This document shows positions 9,801 to 16,229 of a stretch of DNA of 64,000 nucleotides, one piece after another. Source of the DNA: Chitinophaga caeni (GTDB lineage Bacteria > Bacteroidota > Bacteroidia > Chitinophagales > Chitinophagaceae). Position numbers and translations under genes: made by a program. A model generated the notes under the pieces. The model was not told the DNA's origin. It saw only the letters and a list, made by a program, of their open reading frames with translations, and searched no databases. Location: NCBI RefSeq assembly GCF_002557795.1, contig NZ_CP023777.1, positions 558,001 to 622,000 of the forward strand, in the 5' to 3' direction. How positions within the stretch are numbered: the first letter of the stretch is position 1; every line of letters begins with the position of its first letter.

Positions 9801-12369
9801 AATCACCCTTACCATACCGAGTAGCGATAACGGCAGGGCATTGATCAGCATCGAATCCGGTAGCGCCATTCAAAATGTTAACTGGATCAAAACATCGAAA
9901 GGACAAACTATTTATAAATTCAAAGCTACCAAGGAAATGTCGCCCAACGTGTATGTAAACGTGAGTTTACTCCAAGCGCATGCACAAACGGCGAATGACC
10001 TGCCCATCAGGATGTACGGCACCATCCCGATCATCGTGGAAGATCCTGAAACAATATTGAAACCGGTAGTAGCTTTACCCAACACGATGCGCCCGGAATC
10101 TGATGCCAAGATAACGGTGTCGGAAGCTAACGGGAAAGCAATGACCTATACTATCGCGATTGTTGATGAAGGTTTACTCGATTTAACCCGCTTCAAAACT
10201 CCTGATCCGCATGCCGCATTTTATGCCCGGGAGGCTTTAGGCGTCAAAACATGGGACTTATTCGATTATGTCATCGGCGCTTGGGGTGGCGACCTGGAGA
10301 GGATATTGAGCATCGGTGGTGACCAGAACCTCAACAGGAACAGCGGCGAAGCTAAAGCTAACCGTTTCAAACCGGTAGTTACTTACATGGGACCTTATTA
10401 TTTAGGTAAGGGCCAGAAACAAACCCATGCATTCAAACTGCCCCAATATATAGGCTCTGTAAAAGCGATGGTGGTAGCGGGACAAGATGGTGCATACGGT
10501 TCGGCTGAAAAGACTGCCAGCGTTAAGAAGCCGCTGATGGTTTTATCAACCGTACCAAGAGTATTAGGACCCGGCGAAACGATCCGCCTACCGGTTACCG
10601 TGTTCGGATTGGAAAGTCAAATTAAGTCGGCACAGGTTACTTTACAACCTAATGGCTTATTCGAAGTAATCGGCTCCGCAACTCAAACGGTACAGTTTTC
10701 CCAGCCGGGTGAACAGTTGGTATATTTCGATGTAAAAGTAAAAGCCGCCACCGGCATCGGTAAATTCAATATCGTTGCCAAAAGTGGTAAAGAACAAGCC
10801 AGCGAGAGCATTGAACTGGATGTTAGAAACCCGAATCCTTTTGTTACTAATATCATAGAAAAAGATTTAAATGGCGGCGAAAGCTGGAATACGGAATACC
10901 ACCCGGTAGGTACGGAAGGCACCAATACTGCCGTGTTAGAAGTGAGTACCATCCCTTCTCTCAACCTGGGTAAACGCCTGGAATATTTAATCCGCTACCC
11001 GCATGGTTGTATCGAGCAAACAACATCGGGAGTGTTTCCACAACTTTATTTATCACAAATCATGGATCTAAGTGATAAACAAAAAGCAGATATCGATTAT
11101 AACGTGAAAGCCGGTTTGGAAAGACTTAAGAGCTTCCAAGTTACCGATGGTGGATTTGCTTATTGGCCGGGTAATGCCCAAGCCGATGAATGGGGTACCA
11201 ACTATGCCGGGCATTTCATGTTAGAGGCAAAAGCTTCAGGCTATACATTGCCGGCCAGTCTTTTAGAACAATGGCGGAAATACCAACGGAATAAAGCCGT
11301 TACCTGGGCGCCTAATACCCGTAACTTCTACGGGGGCGACCTCGCGCAATCGTACCGACTTTACCTGCTAGCCTTAGGCAAAACCCCTGAAATTGGTGCG
11401 ATGAACAGGTTAAAAGAATTTCAATATATTTCCAACACTGCGAAATGGTATTTGGCTGCGGCTTATAAATTAGCCGGTCAACCCGACGTGGCAAATAACT
11501 TGGTAAAAGGCTTATCAACCGACGTGAAACCGTATAACCAGATGGGTTATACTTATGGAAGTGATCTCCGGGATAAAGCGATCATTTTACAAACCTTGAC
11601 CATCCTCGGCAAAAGAACGGAAGCACTGGGATTGTTGAAAGAAATAGCAAGTAATTTATCGCAGGACAGGTGGTATAGTACCCAAACGACAGCTTATTCA
11701 TTAATCGCGATCGCAACCTATTGCGGGCAAAATAAAACCGGGGCGAAACAGCAGTTTGATTATACGATCAATGGTAAAAAGGCCTCTGTGAATGCAGACA
11801 ATTATGTCACCCAAATAGAGATACCCGTTAAAGGTGGAAATGTTGGCAATGTAGCCATTCACAATAAAGGTCAAAATGTGCTGTATGCAAGGTTAATCCT
11901 CCGGGGACAACCGGAATCCGGAACCGATCCATATGCCAGCAATGATCCGGAGGTACTGGATATGAGCGTTCGTTACCATACCCGCGATGGGAAAGCACTT
12001 GATCCCGCAAGTTTACACCAAGGCAGGGACTTCGTGGCAACGGTAACGATCAGGAACCCGGGTAAGCGCGGTTATTATGAGCAAATGGCTTTATCGCAAG
12101 TTTTCCCTTCGGGTTGGGAAATTCTAAACACCCGTTTAATGGGTTCCGATAGTTCAGTTCATACATCGCAGTTCACCTATCAAGATATCCGGGATGACAG
12201 GGTGTATACTTACTTCAATTTAGAAGAAGGGAAAACGGTTACTTACCAGGTTTTATTAAATGCTTCTTACCTCGGCAAGTATTATTTACCTGCTACCACT
12301 TGCGAAGCGATGTATGATAATACCATACATGCTTTCGTACCAGGAAAATGGGTGGAAGTTGTTAAATAG
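6802..12369 (+). CDS. bacterial alpha-2-macroglobulin family lipoprotein
   Basis: 1855 residues, the size of large bacterial macroglobulins (YfhM type). The N-terminus is a lipoprotein signal with lipobox LGFHSC; Cys24 is the likely lipidated residue. Macroglobulin-like beta domains fill the first two thirds, including YGERGVWRPGDSLFLTF around residue 625. The A2M region (IAIVDEGLLDLTRFKTPDP) precedes the thioester domain, with YPHGCIEQ; Cys1403 and Gln1406 keep the CxEQ thioester motif. Such proteins are thought to trap attacking proteases covalently in the periplasm and often pair with PBP1C, which is encoded at 16230-18635. A Tyr/Asp-rich stretch lies around residues 455-500. An alternative start is Met5. 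A long hairpin terminator follows the stop. Confidence 0.93.
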   Translation: MRPNMRYLLVSLWALIILLGFHSCKQSQEAMNPEFAKYIEAYTTGVISKQSAIRIQLNGQTNITHTVNEPLEEKVFDFSPSIKGKAVWIDATTIEFRPEENLQPGKKYSATFNLGKLMEVPKDLNRFSFDFQVMKPSYSFEEFGLVVDGNTASSKMKLEGVVYTADVEKPAEVERLLKASANSQSLPITWTHTSDPKEHKFTIKNITRGKTDQNLIIDYNGESIGSKTSGTKTLPVPASGVFKVMETRAMYEPDVHMLVLFSAPIDPAQDLRGLIYMSGVSDLRFTVDGSQVKVYSNKNLEGNHDVSISEGILDTGGDRLGKTFASSITFENRKPSVSVPSKGVILPQSQKLVLPFDAINLNAVDVTILKIYENNIPQYLQNNNLDGNNELRRVAKPIVRTTIRLDQDKSLNLHVKNRFNIDLEKYLNSEPGAIYRVTIGFRKEYALVKCNEKQADSDDNEVYYYDSYGDKIDDEDDFWSAYDSYYPYGYNWDQRDNPCHPAYYNANKWVSRNIISSNIGLIAKRGNDNSMVVAVTDIRDAKPMNGVDLELLDYQQQVIFTAKSDGEGFAKFDLPKKPYLLIAKKGNERGYLKLDDGNSLLLSRFDVKGEKIQSGMKGFIYGERGVWRPGDSLFLTFVLEDKNKKLPANHPVSFELYNPKGQLYKRIIHHESLNGFYKFATATDPDALTGNWVAKVKVGNATFTKNVRIETVKPNRLKINLDFNKNGILSRFGNNTGTLSAMWLFGAPGKDLKAKVDVSLVAAKTSFPQKALSDFVFDDPTTHFSAENKTIFEGSLGESGQTTIKADMNVGERAPGVLRANFETKVFEPGGDFSVDYSHVPYHVFKSYVGIQTPEGARLTGMLLTDKNHKVNIVNVDDAGNFISGQRTVSVEMYKVNWRWWWDEGEDDLTNFTQDNYNQLIASSKVTLNNGKGSWNFNVPYPQWGRFLIRVKDMESGHVTGNTVYVDWPGYSERLQKENPTEAAMLVFTSDKTHYKVGDEITLTIPSSDNGRALISIESGSAIQNVNWIKTSKGQTIYKFKATKEMSPNVYVNVSLLQAHAQTANDLPIRMYGTIPIIVEDPETILKPVVALPNTMRPESDAKITVSEANGKAMTYTIAIVDEGLLDLTRFKTPDPHAAFYAREALGVKTWDLFDYVIGAWGGDLERILSIGGDQNLNRNSGEAKANRFKPVVTYMGPYYLGKGQKQTHAFKLPQYIGSVKAMVVAGQDGAYGSAEKTASVKKPLMVLSTVPRVLGPGETIRLPVTVFGLESQIKSAQVTLQPNGLFEVIGSATQTVQFSQPGEQLVYFDVKVKAATGIGKFNIVAKSGKEQASESIELDVRNPNPFVTNIIEKDLNGGESWNTEYHPVGTEGTNTAVLEVSTIPSLNLGKRLEYLIRYPHGCIEQTTSGVFPQLYLSQIMDLSDKQKADIDYNVKAGLERLKSFQVTDGGFAYWPGNAQADEWGTNYAGHFMLEAKASGYTLPASLLEQWRKYQRNKAVTWAPNTRNFYGGDLAQSYRLYLLALGKTPEIGAMNRLKEFQYISNTAKWYLAAAYKLAGQPDVANNLVKGLSTDVKPYNQMGYTYGSDLRDKAIILQTLTILGKRTEALGLLKEIASNLSQDRWYSTQTTAYSLIAIATYCGQNKTGAKQQFDYTINGKKASVNADNYVTQIEIPVKGGNVGNVAIHNKGQNVLYARLILRGQPESGTDPYASNDPEVLDMSVRYHTRDGKALDPASLHQGRDFVATVTIRNPGKRGYYEQMALSQVFPSGWEILNTRLMGSDSSVHTSQFTYQDIRDDRVYTYFNLEEGKTVTYQVLLNASYLGKYYLPATTCEAMYDNTIHAFVPGKWVEVVK

Positions 12370-12387
12370 TTTGCCCAGTTATATAAG

Positions 12388-12434
12388 AAATCCCATTGCT
12401 ATTTAGCTTGCGTGCTAAGGCAATGGGATTTTTA
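12388..12434 (+). terminator. hairpin terminator after the macroglobulin gene
   Basis: A 12-bp stem (AAATCCCATTGC at 12388-12399 with GCAATGGGATTT at 12420-12431) encloses a second 5-bp stem (TTAGC/GCTAA) and runs into a T-rich tail. It starts 18 bp past the stop codon. Confidence 0.8.
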
Positions 12435-12529
12435 TCTGAAAGAAGAAGAAGATATTATCGATCAAAATGTTCAATCTCAAGAAAACCGGGAGTATCCTTC
12501 AGTGTATGTATTATTCTACAGAACTATCT

Positions 12530-13429
12530 TTATTGGATTTCCCTATTAATTATATTAATGGTTCTCTCCAAATATAGGTCTCTAAATATGTCGTTATACC
12601 CATAATGAACAGAAACAGCTTCCAGTTGTTCATTCAGGATTACTTCCAGGGGATAGGAACGCCTTTCCATCTGATACAAGCGCGTTATTGTTGCCGAATC
12701 TGCATAAAAATATTTTTGTTGTTGATCTTCCCATTTCTTCCCATGTTTAACGAATTCATCCCAAGAAGTAACAGCTCCATCACAGATATAGATTATTTGG
12801 AATTTATTAGAATCTACTTTCTTCCTCAAACTATCCAGGGCATTTTTCTTCATTTCGCATGGTGGGCACCCTACGAAATAGAACTCTAATAAAGTTACTT
12901 TTTTCTCCAAAAGAGAAGATATATAGCATGGATGCTTATCAGGATTTAATAATACGGCATTCTTAATTGAATTTCCATTAAACGATACATCATTCCTGAA
13001 ACTCTTTTGCAAAATCAACTTTGGAATGAATACGTAAGCCGATAAGACGGTAAAGAGTGTTATAAAAACAATGTATACTATAGAAAGTAACAGCTTTCGG
13101 CATGAGAGTATATAGCCCAAAAGAGCGCCCAAAACGGGGAAAATAGTTGCGAAGGGAAAGCGAAGCGGAATCAATTCCGAACCTGTTATTAAGGTAGTAG
13201 CATCCAATAGTATAACAGGAATAATTACAATTGTTAAGATTTTTTCGCGCTTCATCGCTGTTTTACTCCATAATATAAGATATAATACAGCGAAAAGACA
13301 AAACATCGATAGCATCGTAATAATCCTAGGTATATCCCTCGCCAATATCTTATCGAGATTATAACAAAAAATAGTAAAAAGCAAGGTAGCTAGCACAGAG
13401 ATCAAGATAACGAGAACAGACCTTTTCAT
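12530..13429 (-). CDS. five-helix membrane protein with C-terminal thioredoxin-like domain
   Basis: 299 residues. Five hydrophobic segments (about 4-24, 36-54, 64-82, 93-109, 112-138) are followed by a soluble domain with FYFVGCPPCEMKK; Cys188 and Cys191 form the CxxC redox site and SYP at 258-260 gives the cis-proline. The topology suggests a periplasm-facing thiol-disulphide oxidoreductase anchored by a membrane module, similar in layout to MauE/DoxX-thioredoxin fusions. It is the last gene of the fulvocin-like operon, once 4 bp behind the DUF1573-like gene and now cut off from it by the IS element at 13443-14758. A role in handling the eight cysteines of the upstream peptide is an inference. 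Composition is AT-rich relative to the flanking housekeeping genes. Confidence 0.75.
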   Translation of the reverse strand: MKRSVLVILISVLATLLFTIFCYNLDKILARDIPRIITMLSMFCLFAVLYLILWSKTAMKREKILTIVIIPVILLDATTLITGSELIPLRFPFATIFPVLGALLGYILSCRKLLLSIVYIVFITLFTVLSAYVFIPKLILQKSFRNDVSFNGNSIKNAVLLNPDKHPCYISSLLEKKVTLLEFYFVGCPPCEMKKNALDSLRKKVDSNKFQIIYICDGAVTSWDEFVKHGKKWEDQQQKYFYADSATITRLYQMERRSYPLEVILNEQLEAVSVHYGYNDIFRDLYLERTINIINREIQ

Positions 13430-13434
13430 ATTAC

Positions 13435-13442
13435 TAATATAT
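13435..13442. repeat. 8-bp target site duplication, left copy (TAATATAT)
   Basis: Identical to 14759-14766 on the other side of the IS element. An 8-bp duplication is usual for the IS256 family. Presence of both copies shows the element arrived as a unit at this site. Confidence 0.88.
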
Positions 13443-13467
13443 GGGAGTGTAAAATAAACTGTGTCAA
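13443..13467. repeat. left terminal inverted repeat of the IS element
   Basis: 25 bp, begins GGGAGTGTAAAATAAAC. It matches the reverse complement of 14734-14758 with mismatches only at positions 2 and 5. Confidence 0.9.
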
Positions 13468-13475
13468 CATTTAAT

Positions 13476-14696
13476 TTATAATCGCAATTTCAGTCGATCC
13501 CCAAATATAATTGACAGCTGAGACACAGTCAGACTCCAGTTTTGAAGGGGCTGTGTCCATTTCTTCTGGATGTTCTGGGCAGCCAGGTAAATTAATTTCA
13601 GCAAGGCCATATCGGAGGTAAAGGCTCCTTTGGTTTTGGTCACTTTACGCACCTGGCGATGGAACCCCTCGATAGTATTAGTGGTGTAGATCAACCTGCG
13701 GATGGCCTCAGAATATTGGAAATACGTAGTGAGCTTATCCCAGTTCCGGCGCCAGGAGTCTATAACAACTGGATATTTCTTTCCCCATTTTTCGTCCAGT
13801 TGATCCAGCTGCGACTCTGCTTCTTCCTTGCTCACCGCCTGATAAACCGGTTTTAAATCGGCCATAAATGGCTTCTGGTCCTTACTGGCTATGTACCTGA
13901 TAGAATTGCGGATTTGATGTACGACACAGGTTTGTACCGCTGTAGAGGGGAATATCGTGGCAATAGCCTCGGAAAATCCCTTCAAATTATCGATACAGGC
14001 AATAAGTATATCAGATACCCCCCGTTGCTGAAGATTGGCCAGGACACTCAGCCAGAAGTTAGCTCCCTCGCTCTCCGAGACATACATGCCTAATAGCTCT
14101 TTGCGTCCATCGGTATTTATACCAAGGATATTATAAACACAACGGTTAACTACTTTGCCTTCTTCTTTGACTTTATAAAACATGGCGTCCAGCCAGACAA
14201 TGCAATACAGTGGCTCCAAAGGACGGGCCTGCCATTCTTTGACCAGAGGGATAACTTTATCGGTTATGGAAGATAATGTCGCAGCTGAAATCTCTGTATC
14301 GTACATATCTTTGATATGAGCTGAGATGTCCCGTAAGCTCATGCCATGCCCATACATACCGATGATTTTACTCTCCAGGCTCTCTGCCAGAATGGTCTCC
14401 CGCTTTTTGATGATCTGTGGTTCAAAGCTGCTTGCCCGGTCACGGGGTGTCTCCAGATCGATAGTACCATCTGCTGTTTTAAGCCGTTTTCGGTTTTTGC
14501 CATTCTTCCGGTTCCCATTTGCCCGTTGCTCATCATCTAAATGAACCTCCATCTCGCCCTCCAGTGCAGCTTCGAGAATATCTTTCAGAAGAGGTGCGAA
14601 AGCCCCATCTTTGCCAAACAGGGACTTACCAGAGCGGAGTTGCTCTAAGGTCTTCCGTTTGAGTTCTTCGTAGTCAAATTTTCCTTTTTGTTCCAT
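13476..14696 (-). CDS. IS256-family transposase (Transposase_mut)
   Basis: 406 residues, full length for the family. DDE catalytic landmarks are visible: the first Asp in IVWLDAMFYKVKEEG, the second in ACIDNLKGFSEA, and the Glu in the TNTIEGFHRQVRKVTKTKG segment. The C-x(2)-H-type motif VQTCVVHQIRNSIRYI, typical of IS256 transposases, is present between them. No internal stop or frameshift is seen, so the element may still be active. It performs copy-out/paste-in transposition using the flanking 25-bp inverted repeats. The gene fills nearly the whole element. Confidence 0.97.
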   Translation of the reverse strand: MEQKGKFDYEELKRKTLEQLRSGKSLFGKDGAFAPLLKDILEAALEGEMEVHLDDEQRANGNRKNGKNRKRLKTADGTIDLETPRDRASSFEPQIIKKRETILAESLESKIIGMYGHGMSLRDISAHIKDMYDTEISAATLSSITDKVIPLVKEWQARPLEPLYCIVWLDAMFYKVKEEGKVVNRCVYNILGINTDGRKELLGMYVSESEGANFWLSVLANLQQRGVSDILIACIDNLKGFSEAIATIFPSTAVQTCVVHQIRNSIRYIASKDQKPFMADLKPVYQAVSKEEAESQLDQLDEKWGKKYPVVIDSWRRNWDKLTTYFQYSEAIRRLIYTTNTIEGFHRQVRKVTKTKGAFTSDMALLKLIYLAAQNIQKKWTQPLQNWSLTVSQLSIIFGDRLKLRL

Positions 14697-14733
14697 AAAA
14701 AAAACTGTGTTAAAGATCTTGTTTTTTTAGTCT

Positions 14734-14758
14734 TTGACACAGTTTATTTTACAGTCTC
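14734..14758. repeat. right terminal inverted repeat of the IS element
   Basis: 25 bp partner of 13443-13467. Its outermost base (14758) supplies the third base of the TAG stop codon of the DUF1573-like gene. Confidence 0.9.
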
Positions 14759-15144
14759 TAATATATTTTTACATCAAATACTATATCATGAAGGGCCGGT
14801 TTGGTATTTGTCCTGAACATTATCCCTATACTTTTTACGGTATTTAGCTCTACAGAATCCGCCTCAATTTCGAAGACAACCTCTTTTCCCTTATTACCCT
14901 TAATAATGGTGCCGCTTTCCAGGTTAGAATGAGTACAAGAACAATCAAAATGTATATCTTCTATTCTAACATCTTCCTTACAATTACTGCTAATCAATCC
15001 CTTGATTAGTGTCTTTTTCCCAGCAGGAATGCTATCAAGTGAAAGATTTGAGATATCAAAACGAAGTTTATCACCTGGTAAATCGCCTCTACATGCAACT
15101 ATCGTAAAAACTGTAATAAAAGTTATTATTATTCTAAAATTCAT
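14758..15144 (-). CDS. DUF1573-like small lipoprotein
   Basis: 128 residues. A lipoprotein signal (FTVFTIVACRGD, lipobox Cys18) precedes a single beta-rich domain with the DUF1573 hallmark DCSCTHSNLESGTIIKGNKG, in which a Cys-x-Cys pair is followed by a conserved turn. DUF1573 domains are ASPM/SPD-2-Hydin-like and act outside the cytoplasm; no activity is established. The gene sits between the fulvocin-like precursor (88 bp upstream) and the thioredoxin-like membrane protein. Its TAG stop uses one base from the IS end; the empty-site reconstruction also gives TAG, so the protein itself is not altered by the insertion. Confidence 0.75.
   Translation of the reverse strand: MNFRIIITFITVFTIVACRGDLPGDKLRFDISNLSLDSIPAGKKTLIKGLISSNCKEDVRIEDIHFDCSCTHSNLESGTIIKGNKGKEVVFEIEADSVELNTVKSIGIMFRTNTKPALHDIVFDVKIY
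14759..14766. repeat. 8-bp target site duplication, right copy (TAATATAT)
   Basis: Direct repeat of 13435-13442. It overlaps the last two codons and the stop of the DUF1573-like gene. Confidence 0.88.
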
Positions 15145-15232
15145 TCTAATTATGTTTCAGTTTATAATTTAACAGTAAAAAAATGTAGGTTACAGTGTAA
15201 TATTGATCTGCACGGTAACCTACTCATATTTA

Positions 15233-15962
15233 CTATACTGGATCTGGAGTTGGAGTTCCGTTACCTTGATTACAAACTCCTTTACAATTAGAAGTCCCGA
15301 AAAGACCACAGTCTGTTACCTGGGAACAATTTACATTACTTTTCAAACAAAGATTACCCGCAGAACATCCCAAATCGTAAAGACAATTACAATCTTTGGC
15401 ACCACCACCTCCTGGCATTTCTACGAACAATGGATCTATCGAACCTGCATTTTTTTCATTTGAATTAGATCTGCTATCTACGTTAGTCAAATACCGTAAC
15501 GAATTCTTTATGCTGAAATCATTCTCATAATAGGGATGCTCTATTAATAATAATAACTGGCCTGATGTGAAATGCTTCTTAAAATAATCCAAATTTTCAT
15601 TTAAGAATTTTTCTCCTATTGCGGGATTTTCCATTAATTTCTTCATCCCATTGACTTCTAATAATGTTACAATTGATTGGACAATTTTTAATTGTTCAAC
15701 AGTAAGCCGTTCAGCATCATTTTTTAGAATAGCATACAATTTACTTTTCCAAAGTATTTCTTTTTTATCCGCACTTAAAAAGGAGGAAGCACGTTTAATT
15801 CTGCTAACAGGATTTTGTAATAGTATTTCTTGGGTAAATTCACTAAGCTCTTTAGTTTCTAACAGGAATTCTTTGATAATCTTGTTCGTTTACTTGTATC
15901 GCCTCCCGCTTACAAGATAAAAGAACTACCAAAAGAAAAACAGGTAGGAATTTGGGTTTCAT
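15233..15962 (-). pseudogene. fulvocin C-related cysteine-rich lipoprotein precursor, broken by a +1 frameshift
   Basis: The ATG at 15962 opens a lipoprotein signal (MKPKFLPVFLLVVLLSCKRE), but that frame stops at 15852. The next frame is open without a stop from 15889 down to 15233 and continues naturally as NKIIKEFLLETKELSEFTQE, then a helical domain with ADKKEILWKSKLYAILKND. One extra base near 15887 explains the break. The C-terminus (15391-15272) has eight cysteines after a PGGGG stretch, spaced CxC-x5-C-x5-C-x6-C-x5-CG-x6-C-x3-C. This is close to fulvocin C, a Myxococcus fulvus bacteriocin with eight half-cystines, and to the Bacteroidota proteins called fulvocin C-related. The downstream frame alone could start only at weak codons such as the TTG at 15739. 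A sequencing error or programmed shift is not excluded. Confidence 0.72.
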
Positions 15963-16229
15963 TAAAATATATTTAAAGGTTAAAGAAACATGGGCCAAAC
16001 TTTGGTTCTGCGGGTTCACACATTTGATCGACCGAAAATACAAATTAAACTTGACAAGTTTAAGCAATTTTTATATTTCCTATCCCATTTTACAGCGGAG
16101 GTGGATACTTCTAAACTTAACTAATTATATAACAAGAAAGTACTACAAATCCTTTCAGCATATCTTCACGATTCATAATAACTTTCCTAACTTCAACACA
16201 TTGAAATCAGATAAAACAGCATCAAACTC
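15963..16229. promoter_or_regulatory. divergent promoter region, fulvocin-like operon / pbpC
   Basis: 267 bp of AT-rich DNA between the two divergent starts. Leftward and rightward promoters must lie here, but no full TTG-N19-TAnnTTTG match was found; TATATTTC at 16070-16077 is the nearest box on the plus strand. Confidence 0.4.

Larger units (their letters stand above)
13443..14758 (-). mobile_element. complete IS256-family insertion sequence, 1316 bp
   Basis: Bounded by 25-bp imperfect inverted repeats (13443-13467 and 14734-14758; 23 of 25 positions match, the inner 20 are identical) and flanked by the 8-bp direct repeat TAATATAT. It contains one intact transposase gene reading leftward. 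Length, repeats, duplication size and transposase type all agree with IS256. It lies exactly between the stop codon of the DUF1573-like gene and the start of the thioredoxin-like membrane protein gene. Confidence 0.92.

Noticed and set aside
6844..12040. Long antisense frames inside the macroglobulin gene
   Set aside because: They are shadows of a highly biased coding frame and show no family features.
15233..15739. TTG at 15739 as the true start of the cysteine-rich protein
   Set aside because: The same frame continues upstream with coherent protein-like sequence to 15889, so the TTG is internal.
15852..16067. 71-residue frame starting at 16067 as a separate small protein
   Set aside because: Only the part from 15962 makes sense (a lipoprotein signal); it joins the downstream frame as one frameshifted gene, so it is reported as part of that pseudogene.
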